The notes under the pieces are model-generated. The model was not told where the DNA came from. It saw only the letters and a list, made by a program, of their open reading frames with translations, and did no database searches. From the NCBI RefSeq assembly GCF_014203795.1, contig NZ_JACHJU010000001.1:186001-250000 (forward strand): a DNA stretch of 64,000 bases, given 5' to 3'. The DNA comes from Streptosporangium album. Its GTDB lineage: Bacteria; Actinomycetota; Actinomycetes; Streptosporangiales; Streptosporangiaceae. Each line of letters starts with the position of its first letter. Within the stretch, counting starts at the first letter, position 1. Both the position numbers and the translations under genes were made by a program. Shown here one piece after another: positions 8,689 through 15,953 of this stretch.

Positions 8689-9768
8689 TTACTTGGAGGA
8701 GGCCGGGTCCGCTACGGAGCCGCGAGCCCGCAGCGGTGCCCCCACCTCGTGCAGGTGCCGCAGTGCCTGGGCGTAGGAGCTGAAAAGCCCGCTCTCGAGA
8801 TAGTCGATGCCCAGCTCCTCGCAGTACGCCCGCACGATCGGCTGGGCGCGGCGCAGGTTCGGCATCGGCATGCTGGGGAAGAGATGATGCTCGATCTGGT
8901 AGTTGAGCCCGCCCAGCACCGTGTCCACCACCCGTCCGCCGCTCACGTTGCGCGAGGTCAGCACCTGACGCCGGAGGAAGTCGAGCCGCTCCGCCCCCCG
9001 CAGCATCGGCATCCCCTTGTGGTTGGGCGCGAACGTGCAGCCCAGGTAGACGCCGAAGATCGCCTGGTGCAGCAGGAGGAACACCACGGCCTTGCCGGGC
9101 GACAGCACCGCGAACAGCGCGGCGAGGTAGGCGGCCACGTGCACGACCAGCAGCGCCGTCTCCAGCCCGCGGTTCCTCAGCGACGGGCGTGACAGGGCCC
9201 GGAAGCTGGCCACGTGCAGGTTGAAGCCCTCCAGGGTGAGCAGGGGGAAGAACAGGAACGCCTGCCTGGGGCCCAGGAACCTCGACAGTCCCCGGCTGAC
9301 GGCGGCCTGCTCGACCGACCAGATCAGGACGTCGGGGGCGACGTCCGGGTCGTGGTCTTCGTGGTTGGGGTTGGCGTGGTGGCGGGTGTGCTTGTCCATC
9401 CACCAGCCGTAGCTCATGCCGATGCTGAGGTTTCCGGCCACCAGGCCGGCGATCTCGCTGGAGCGCCGGGAACGGAAGACCTGCCGATGGGCCAGGTCGT
9501 GGGCTACCAGCGCCACCTGGGCGAAGACCAGCGAGAGGAAGATCGCCACCAGCAGCTGGTACCAGGAGTCGCCCACCGCGAAGAAGGCGGCCCAGCCGCC
9601 GACGAAACAGACGGCGACGAGACCGAGCCGCAGGGCGTAGTATCCGTGGCGCCGCTCCAGCAGCCCCGCCTGGACGATCCGGCGTGAAAGCCTGGCGAAG
9701 TCGCTGCCCCGCTCTTGGTCTCTCCCGTCTACTGTTTCGGCGGCATCGATCGCGAGCGAGTCGGTCAC
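8689..9768 (-). CDS. Membrane fatty acid desaturase
   Basis: 359 aa, ATG at 9768. It is an integral-membrane di-iron acyl desaturase with the three diagnostic His boxes: HDLAH, HTRHH and QIEHH. The last is the variant seen in front-end (delta-6/delta-5-like) desaturases. Hydrophobic segments surround the boxes (about 45-90 and 185-235). There is no fused cytochrome b5 domain, so it probably uses ferredoxin or another reductase. Its likely role is introducing a double bond into membrane lipid acyl chains; regiospecificity cannot be read. The upstream 70 bp are AT-rich with short repeated AGC/GCT half-sites, a possible operator. Confidence 0.88.
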   Translation of the reverse strand: MTDSLAIDAAETVDGRDQERGSDFARLSRRIVQAGLLERRHGYYALRLGLVAVCFVGGWAAFFAVGDSWYQLLVAIFLSLVFAQVALVAHDLAHRQVFRSRRSSEIAGLVAGNLSIGMSYGWWMDKHTRHHANPNHEDHDPDVAPDVLIWSVEQAAVSRGLSRFLGPRQAFLFFPLLTLEGFNLHVASFRALSRPSLRNRGLETALLVVHVAAYLAALFAVLSPGKAVVFLLLHQAIFGVYLGCTFAPNHKGMPMLRGAERLDFLRRQVLTSRNVSGGRVVDTVLGGLNYQIEHHLFPSMPMPNLRRAQPIVRAYCEELGIDYLESGLFSSYAQALRHLHEVGAPLRARGSVADPASSK

Positions 9769-10058
9769 GGTTCTCCTCAGGGGATCGGAACACCAGACAT
9801 GATTAGCTGGCTATTAGCGCGTTATGAATTGGCACAAAAAAGCCGACTGGCCTAGGATCCCGCGACTGCCGTGATCACGGACCCCCGCGCCCACCCGGAC
9901 TCGTGGTAGTGCTGACCCTACCCCGGCACCCGGCGGCGATATGGGGGGTAATCAAAGCTTTTCGGAGCGTTAGAAGCGGCCCCCGCCAAGCACCGCGCCC
10001 TCGGGGGCGGGCGGGGGACGGGAGGACGGCCCGCGGGGAGCGGAGACGGAAAGGGCGA

Positions 10059-10445
10059 TCACCGCTGGTCACGGCGGAGGGGATGGTCGCCGGGGATCTC
10101 GACCAGGACGATGGGCACGCCGTCGGGATCCTCGATCCACATCTCGATCAGCCCCCACGGCTCCCTCTGCGGCGGGCGGACCACGCCGACCCCCGCGTCG
10201 CGCAGCCGTACGTGTTCGGCGGACAGGTCCCGGACCTGGAGCCAGATCGCGGAGATCCCCGCCGCCGCTCCGTCGGACCGGCCGGAGAGCTCAAGGAACC
10301 CCTGCCCGAGAAAGAAGACCAGACCCGGGTCCTCGGGAGGGCCGAACTCGCGATAGACCGCCAGCCCCAGGACGTCACGGTAGAACCGGCGGCTGCGCTC
10401 GGGGTCGGCGGGACGCACGAGGATGCGGCCGCTCAGTACTTCCAT
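10059..10445 (-). CDS. VOC (glyoxalase/bleomycin-resistance fold) protein
   Basis: 128 aa, ATG at 10445. One beta-alpha-beta-beta-beta module pair is visible: RILVRPADPERSRRFYRDVLG, then WLQVRDLSAEHVRLRDAGV, MWIEDPDGVPIVLVEI. These are typical of the vicinal oxygen chelate superfamily. The metal ligand positions are only partly recognisable (final Glu in VLVEI). Function could be dioxygenase, isomerase or resistance binding protein and cannot be decided. The 290 bp to its downstream side hold only GC-rich, weakly palindromic sequence. The 250 bp on the other side, before the divergent deacetylase, show nothing recognisable. Confidence 0.8.
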   Translation of the reverse strand: MEVLSGRILVRPADPERSRRFYRDVLGLAVYREFGPPEDPGLVFFLGQGFLELSGRSDGAAAGISAIWLQVRDLSAEHVRLRDAGVGVVRPPQREPWGLIEMWIEDPDGVPIVLVEIPGDHPLRRDQR

Positions 10446-10695
10446 ACGTCGACCGACCTCCCCCGCCTCCGGCCCCCGGCTCCCCGCCGACCGGCGACCG
10501 GCCGGTTCTCATCGGACTGCGGCATGTGTCCCCCTTTCCCTACCGGCAGCCTCCCCCCCAACGGCCCCATCCATGCCTCTCCGCGCCCGCCCCACGGGCT
10601 CGTGCCCGCCATAACGGCAGGTCGGCCCGGTGCGGAGTCGTGGACGGGCGTTGACGGGTCGGTTGGAACCCCGGCTGCTGGCAGGATGGTGGCCC

Positions 10696-11571
10696 ATGAC
10701 ATCGGGGATATCAGGGACATCAAGGACGTCGCGGGCGACCAGATCGGCGGCGGCGTTCATGGTCCTGGCGGCGGGCGCCGCCGGATGCGGCGGCGACACC
10801 ACCGGAGGTGCCCCCCGGCCCGGCCGCACCTCCTCCCCGGCCGCCAGCGCCTCTCCCACCCCGCCTCCGGGTCCCCCTGGGGCCCTGCCCAGGCCGGGTG
10901 AGGTGGGCCGGATCCCCCGGCCCACCGACGGACTGCCACCGGTGATCAGCTCCATCCCCACCAGGAGGAAGGTGGTCTTCCTCACCATCGACGACGGCTG
11001 GGAGCAGGACCCGGGCTTCATCACCCAGGTCAGGGACCGGCGGATCCCCATCACGGCCTTCGTCACCCGTGACGCCGTGGAGGCCAGGGGCGCGACGGAC
11101 CCGACCGCCCAGGGGGGCAGGTTCGTGGGTGCCGGCAAGTGGGGCTACATGCGTGACCTGCGCGACGCGGGGGCGACGGTGGAGAACCACACGCTGACCC
11201 ACCCGAACCTCATCACGCTCGGCTACGGAGGACAGAAGGCCGAGATCTGCGGCACCTCCGCGCTGATCCGCAGGCACCTCGGCAACAGGCCCACGCTGTT
11301 CCGGCCGCCGTTCGGCAACCAGAACATCCTGACCCGCAGAGCCGCGAAGGCCTGCGGCATCGACGCGCTCCTGCTCTGGACCGCGACCGTACAGCCCGGC
11401 GGGAAGATCGCCTACCAGGTGCCCGACAAGAAGCTCCGCCCCGGCGACGTGCTGCTGCTGCACTTCCGGCCGGACCTGTCACGGGACTTCCGCATCCTGG
11501 TCAACAAGATCAAGCGCCGGGGGTTCGAACTCGGCAACCTGGACGCCTACCTGAAGGCCGCGACCCGGTAG
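10696..11571 (+). CDS. Polysaccharide deacetylase (CE4) lipoprotein
   Basis: 291 aa from the ATG at 10696. This start places a signal sequence ending in a possible lipobox (GAAGC, Cys ~32) in front of a Pro/Ser-rich linker. The NodB-type catalytic domain begins near residue 88 (VVFLTIDDGWEQD: the DD motif). Zinc ligands are expected in ENHTLTHPNL (HxxxH), and the active-site RPPFGNQN segment and the late LLHF motif complete the CE4 set. It probably removes acetyl groups from peptidoglycan or an exopolysaccharide at the cell surface. The lipobox lacks the usual Leu at -3, so lipidation is less certain than the catalytic family. Confidence 0.85.
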   Translation: MTSGISGTSRTSRATRSAAAFMVLAAGAAGCGGDTTGGAPRPGRTSSPAASASPTPPPGPPGALPRPGEVGRIPRPTDGLPPVISSIPTRRKVVFLTIDDGWEQDPGFITQVRDRRIPITAFVTRDAVEARGATDPTAQGGRFVGAGKWGYMRDLRDAGATVENHTLTHPNLITLGYGGQKAEICGTSALIRRHLGNRPTLFRPPFGNQNILTRRAAKACGIDALLLWTATVQPGGKIAYQVPDKKLRPGDVLLLHFRPDLSRDFRILVNKIKRRGFELGNLDAYLKAATR

Positions 11572-11737
11572 TCCGCACGCGACCCCGGACGGCCCGTCTC
11601 CCCCGCTTCCGTTCCAGCGCCATACTCGCGGCTCTCCGGAGCGGCGCTTGCACCGGGGATGCACGGTCCGCGGCGCGGCAGGCCGGGCCGTGTGACGAAG
11701 ATCGCAGTAGTCCGCGGCGCCGGATCGCCACATTGCT

Positions 11738-11780
11738 CTACAGCTTGTAGTACTACTCTTAGTAGAACTACAAGCTGTAG
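11738..11780 (+). promoter_or_regulatory. Three tandem 13-bp dyads (BlaI/MecI/CopY-like operators) upstream of cydA
   Basis: CTACAGCTTGTAG (11738-11750), CTACTCTTAGTAG (11753-11765) and CTACAAGCTGTAG (11768-11780) repeat with an exact 15-bp period. The first and third are reverse complements of each other, so the whole block is also one large palindrome. Each has the form CTAC-A/T-nnn-T/A-GTAG. They end 22 bp before the cydA start codon, where a repressor would block initiation. Half-sites of the TACA/TGTA type are known for BlaI/MecI/CopY repressors; that assignment is inference. Confidence 0.65.
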
Positions 11781-11802
11781 AGCTTTTGACGGCGAGGGAA
11801 AG

Positions 11803-13230
11803 ATGGACGCACTGGACCTGGCGCGGTGGCAGTTCGGGGTCACCACCGTTTACCACTTTCTGTTCGTACCCCTGACGATCGGCCTCGGCGTCTTCGTGGC
11901 CGGCCTGCAGACCGCGTGGCACCGTACGGGCAAGGAGCACTACCTCAGGCTCACCAGGTTCTTCGGGAAGATCTTTCTGATCAACTTCGCGATGGGCGTG
12001 GTGACCGGGATCGTGCAGGAGTTCCAGTTCGGCATGAACTGGAGCGAGTACTCGGTCTTCGTCGGCGACGTCTTCGGCGCCCCGCTGGCCCTGGAGGCGC
12101 TGCTCGCCTTCTTCCTGGAGTCGACGTTCCTGGGACTGTGGATCTTCGGCTGGGACAAGCTGCCCAAGCGCGTGCACCTGGCCACGATCTGGGCGGCGGT
12201 CATCGGCTCCAACCTGTCGGCGTACTTCATCCTCGCCGCCAACGCCTGGATGAAGCATCCGGTCGGCTACGAGGTGGTCGACGGCAAGGCACGCATGACG
12301 GACCTGTGGGCGGTTCTCACCAACTCCGCCGCGCTCGCGCAGGTTCCCCACGTGGTGGGCGCGGCCTTCGTCGTCGCCGGCGGGTTCGTGCTGGCGATCT
12401 GCGGCTACCAGGTCCTGCGGGAGCGGCGCGCCGGCCAGAGCACGCCGGCACGGCGGGGCGCGGGCATCTGGCGGACGCCGATGCGGGCCGCGCTGGTCAT
12501 GACCGCGATCGCCGGGGTCGTGGTCGCGGTCAGCGGGGACACCTCCGCCAAGCTGCTGTACGAGCAGCAGCCGATGAAGCTGGCCGCCGCCGAGGGCCTG
12601 CGGCACGACACGGCGGGCGCGCCGTTCTCCCCCGTGCCGGGGGTGGAGGTGCCCATGCTGCTCAGTTTCCTGGCCACCAACGACCCGGACGCGGTCGTCC
12701 AGGGCACCGAGGACCTGCAGGCCCGGTACGCCAGGGAGTTCGGCCCGGCCGACTACCGGCCCAACCTGCCCGTGGTCTTCTGGTCCTTCCGTGTGATGAT
12801 CGTCTTCGGGATGGCCACGGTGGCCCTGTCGGTCCTCGGCCTCTGGCTGACCCGCAGGCGCCGCCGCGACCCCGACGCGCCGCGCGCGGTCCCCGCGTGG
12901 TTCGCCCGCGCCTGCCTGCTGGCTCTGCCGCTGCCGACCGTCGCGATGATCTCGGGCTGGCTGCTCAGCGAGATCGGCCGCCAGCCCTGGACCGTCCAGG
13001 GCGAGCTGCTCACGGCCGCGAGCGTGTCGCCCGGCGTCAGCCTCACCGAGGTGGCCGTCTCGCTGGCGGTCTTCACCGCCCTGTACGGCGCGCTCGCGCT
13101 GGCGGAGGCCGTACTGATCGTCCGTCACGTCAAGACGGGCCCCGAGCCCGTCTCCCCCGCCCCGCCCGCGCCCCCCTCACGTGACGACGAGGACGCGGCC
13201 GCCCGGCTCCAGCCGTCCCTGATGTACTGA
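11803..13230 (+). CDS. cydA: Cytochrome bd quinol oxidase subunit I
   Basis: 475 aa. ATG at 11803 with an AGGGAAAG ribosome binding site; the frame is open further upstream, but that stretch is the operator. It reduces O2 with electrons from menaquinol in the membrane. Expected haem ligands and channel residues are in place: His18 (TVYHFL), His183 (AQVPHVVG), Glu98 and Glu106 (ALEAL, LEST). Nine or so membrane helices are predicted. At 475 aa it is of the short Q-loop type (E. coli CydA is about 520 aa). cydB follows after 11 bp. No cydC or cydD follows. Confidence 0.95.
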   Translation: MDALDLARWQFGVTTVYHFLFVPLTIGLGVFVAGLQTAWHRTGKEHYLRLTRFFGKIFLINFAMGVVTGIVQEFQFGMNWSEYSVFVGDVFGAPLALEALLAFFLESTFLGLWIFGWDKLPKRVHLATIWAAVIGSNLSAYFILAANAWMKHPVGYEVVDGKARMTDLWAVLTNSAALAQVPHVVGAAFVVAGGFVLAICGYQVLRERRAGQSTPARRGAGIWRTPMRAALVMTAIAGVVVAVSGDTSAKLLYEQQPMKLAAAEGLRHDTAGAPFSPVPGVEVPMLLSFLATNDPDAVVQGTEDLQARYAREFGPADYRPNLPVVFWSFRVMIVFGMATVALSVLGLWLTRRRRRDPDAPRAVPAWFARACLLALPLPTVAMISGWLLSEIGRQPWTVQGELLTAASVSPGVSLTEVAVSLAVFTALYGALALAEAVLIVRHVKTGPEPVSPAPPAPPSRDDEDAAARLQPSLMY

Positions 13231-13241
13231 AGGCGGAAACG

Positions 13242-14180
13242 ATGGAACTCACCACCTTCTGGTTCGCGGTCATCGCGTTCCTGTGGACCGGATACTTCGT
13301 CCTGGAGGGCTTCGACTTCGGCGTGGGCCTACTGGTCCCGGCGCTGTCACGGAACGAGGCCGAGCGCAAGCAGGTCCTCGGCACGATCGGCCCGGTCTGG
13401 GACGGCAACGAGGTCTGGCTGATCACCGCGGTCGGTGCGATGTTCGCCGCGTTCCCGGCCTGGTACGCCGGACTGCTCAGCGGGTTCTACCTGCCGATCG
13501 CGCTGGTCCTCGTCGGGCTGATCGTGCGCGGGATCGGCCTGGAGTGGCGGGGCAAGGTCCATCGCCCGTCCAACCGCGCCTGGTGCGACCTGGGCATCTT
13601 CGTCGGCAGCGCGCTCCCGGCCTTCCTGTGGGGTGCGATCTTCGCCCACCTGCTGCGGGGCAGCATGACGGCCGCGCTGGTCGGCGGGGTGTTCTCCCTC
13701 TCGCTGTGCGTGCTGCACGGCGCCGTCTTCGTCGCCCTCAAGGCGTCCGGCCCGGTGCGCGTCCGGGCCCGCCGCGCCGCGATGACGGCTTCCGTGGTGG
13801 CGCTGCCCGCCGCGGTGGTGGCGCTGTCGGCCATCCCCGCCGGGGGGGAGGCCTTCGGCCGGGCCGCGACCCCCTGGCTGTGGGCGTCCGCACTGGCCTC
13901 GGTGGCGGCCCTGTCCGCCGGGACCGCGCTGACCTGGCGTGGCCGGGACGGCTGGGCGTTCGCCGCCACCGCCTCGTCCGTCGCGCTGGGCTCCGCCGCC
14001 CTGTTCGGCACCCTCTGGTCGGCCCCCCTGCCCGGCCTCACGGTCGCCGAGGCCGCCTCCGGCCCCTACACGCTGGGCATGCTGACCTGGATCGGCCTGA
14101 TCGCGCTGCCGTTCGTGCTCGGCTACCAGATCTGGTCCTACTGGGTGTTCCGCAAGCGCCTGGTCGCCGAGCCGTCCTGA
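13242..14180 (+). CDS. cydB: Cytochrome bd quinol oxidase subunit II
   Basis: 312 aa, ATG at 13242 preceded by GGCGGAAACG. It opens with the family signature FWFAVIAFLWTGYFVLEGFDFG and continues with GTIGPVWDGNEVWLI, both characteristic of CydB. Eight predicted membrane helices. It partners CydA in the terminal oxidase and is in the same operon. The transcript probably ends in the 100-bp AT-richer gap before the MFS gene; no strong terminator was seen. Confidence 0.95.
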   Translation: MELTTFWFAVIAFLWTGYFVLEGFDFGVGLLVPALSRNEAERKQVLGTIGPVWDGNEVWLITAVGAMFAAFPAWYAGLLSGFYLPIALVLVGLIVRGIGLEWRGKVHRPSNRAWCDLGIFVGSALPAFLWGAIFAHLLRGSMTAALVGGVFSLSLCVLHGAVFVALKASGPVRVRARRAAMTASVVALPAAVVALSAIPAGGEAFGRAATPWLWASALASVAALSAGTALTWRGRDGWAFAATASSVALGSAALFGTLWSAPLPGLTVAEAASGPYTLGMLTWIGLIALPFVLGYQIWSYWVFRKRLVAEPS

Positions 14181-14282
14181 GCTCCGGGCCAACCATAACG
14201 ATCTCGCTCCCGAACTCCCGGTGTCGCATTTTGTAAAGGGAATGGGTTGATTTTTCAGGAAAACTTCTAAAACAATCCCTTC

Positions 14283-15527
14283 ATGACACCCCCTAGCCTA
14301 TTCCGACAACGGAACTTCGCGCTCCTGTTCGGTGCGGATATGATCAGCCAGGCCGGCACGCAGATCAGCGTGCTGGCCCTTCCGCTGGTCGCGGTAATCA
14401 CGCTCAAGGCGAGCGAGTTGGACACCGGCCTGCTGTTCGCCGCACAGACCGCGGCATTCCTTCTGGTGGGACTGCCCGCCGGGGTGTGGGTCGACCGGAT
14501 GCGCAAGCGTCGGATCCTGGTGAGCGCGGACCTGGTCCGCGGTGCGCTGCTGGCCTCGGTGCCGATCGCCTGGTGGCTCGGCGTGCTGACGCTCCCCCAG
14601 CTGTACGTCGTGTCACTCGGCATGGGCCTGGCCACGGTCTTCTTCGACATCGCCTACCAGAGCTACCTGCCGAGCCTGATCGCCAAGGACCGGCTGATGG
14701 ACGGCAACTCCAAACTGGAGATCGTCCGGTCGGCGGCGGGCGTCACCGGCCCGGGCCTGGGCGGCGGCCTGGTCCAGCTGATCACCGCGCCGATCGCGGT
14801 GCTCGTGGACGCCGTCAGCTTCCTCGGCTCCGCCCTGTTCCTGTGGCGGATCGACGCCGTCGAGGAGGTGCCGGACCGCGCGGACCGGCGCGGACTGCTC
14901 AAGGAGATCGGCGAGGGGCTGCGCTACGTGGCCGGCCACCGCATCCTGCGGATGATCGCCGCCTCCACCGCCATCGCCAACCTCACGAACGGCATGCTGG
15001 CCGCCGTTGAGATGATCTTCCTGACCCGGGTGGTGGGCCTCACCCCGGGAGTGATCGGCCTGCTGTTCACCGTGGGATCCGTCGGCGCGCTCCTCGGCGC
15101 GACCGTCGTGGGCAGGGTGAGCCGGTGGGTCGGCTCGGCCCGGATCATCTGGCTGTCACCCCTCCTGACCAGCCCGTTCATGCTACTGGTGCCCCTCACC
15201 ACCGCCGGCTGGAGAACGGGGCTGTACCCGGTGGCCATGTTCATGCAGACCATCGGCGTGGTGCTCTACAACGTCGGGCAGATCAGCTTCCGCCAGAGCG
15301 TCACCCCCGAGAACATGCTGGGCCGCATGAACGCGACCATGCGCTCCGTGGTCTGGGGCGTCCTCCCCCTCGGAGGCCTGATCGGAGGAGGGCTGGGCGA
15401 GATCTTCGGAGCCCGCACCACGCTGTGGATCAGCGCCACGCTGGCGCTGCTGGCCGTGGTGCCGCTCCTGCTCTCCCCGCTGCGCACGATGCGCGACCTG
15501 CCCACCGCGGACGAGGTCGGCGTCTGA
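14283..15527 (+). CDS. MFS transporter, EntS/MFS_3-type exporter
   Basis: 414 aa, ATG at 14283. It begins LFRQRNFALLFGADMISQAGTQI, the typical opening of the MFS_3 (enterobactin exporter-like, macrolide efflux-like) group. The loop 2-3 motif appears as GVWVDRMRKRRI. About 12 membrane helices are predicted. Substrate cannot be inferred: efflux of a drug, siderophore or metabolite are all possible. The 100 bp upstream are notably AT-rich (TTTGTAAAGG, GGTTGATTTTTCAGG) and probably hold its promoter, separate from cydAB. Confidence 0.85.
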   Translation: MTPPSLFRQRNFALLFGADMISQAGTQISVLALPLVAVITLKASELDTGLLFAAQTAAFLLVGLPAGVWVDRMRKRRILVSADLVRGALLASVPIAWWLGVLTLPQLYVVSLGMGLATVFFDIAYQSYLPSLIAKDRLMDGNSKLEIVRSAAGVTGPGLGGGLVQLITAPIAVLVDAVSFLGSALFLWRIDAVEEVPDRADRRGLLKEIGEGLRYVAGHRILRMIAASTAIANLTNGMLAAVEMIFLTRVVGLTPGVIGLLFTVGSVGALLGATVVGRVSRWVGSARIIWLSPLLTSPFMLLVPLTTAGWRTGLYPVAMFMQTIGVVLYNVGQISFRQSVTPENMLGRMNATMRSVVWGVLPLGGLIGGGLGEIFGARTTLWISATLALLAVVPLLLSPLRTMRDLPTADEVGV

Positions 15528-15541
15528 CGGCCTGAGGGCCG

Positions 15542-15802
15542 GGACCGGAAGATCAGCGCCTGGTGCCCGGGGAGGTCTCGGTCGCGGGCTTCGACGACAT
15601 CCCGGTCGCGGCCGGCGTCTACCCGGGGCTGACCACGGTGCGCCTGCCGCTGACCGACATGGGCAGGCAGGCGCTGGAACTCGTGCTCAACCCGCCGGCC
15701 GCCCGGCCCCGGCGCCGCCGTACCGGCCACGAGCTGGTGGTCCGCGCCTCCACCGGCCCCGCTCCGGCGCCGTCCGGCCCGACCGGACACGCCCGCCGAC
15801 CC
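15542..15802 (+). pseudogene. C-terminal remnant of a LacI-family regulator
   Basis: The frame reading PEDQRLVPGEVSVAGFDDIP, then LTTVRLPLTDMGRQALELVL and GHELVVRASTGPAP, is the last ~85 residues of a LacI/GalR sensor domain. The helix-turn-helix and the first ~250 residues are absent: the preceding DNA is the MFS gene, whose stop is at 15527. It is therefore a truncated fossil, not a gene. The neighbouring sugar dehydrogenase still has a LacI-type operator, so the lost regulator may have controlled it (inference). Confidence 0.75.
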
Positions 15803-15876
15803 GTCCCTCGCATGGCCGCAGGGACCGGCTTTGCGACCCCTGCGAGAGTTAATTTCGGTCCCGAAGTAACAAGTTG

Positions 15877-15922
15877 TTGACGTTGATGTGATCGTCTCGT
15901 ACCTTCGGGGAAGCGCTTTCCC
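15877..15922 (+). promoter_or_regulatory. Promoter plus LacI-type operator for the sugar dehydrogenase
   Basis: TTGACG (15877-15882) and TACCTT (15900-15905) are spaced 17 bp, a good sigma-70-type promoter. Directly downstream, at 15907-15922, GGGGAAGCGCTTTCCC carries the perfect core AAGCGCTT (15911-15918), the hallmark of LacI/GalR operators. The operator covers the expected start of transcription, a classic repression layout. Confidence 0.6.
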
Positions 15923-15953
15923 TGCGCTCTCCCCGAGCTTTTAGGTGGGCGGG

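Noticed and set aside
11479-13128. Long open frame on the minus strand across cydA
   Set aside because: It is antisense to the unmistakable cydA gene, rich in Arg/Gly/His/Asp repeats typical of GC-rich shadows, and has no family features.
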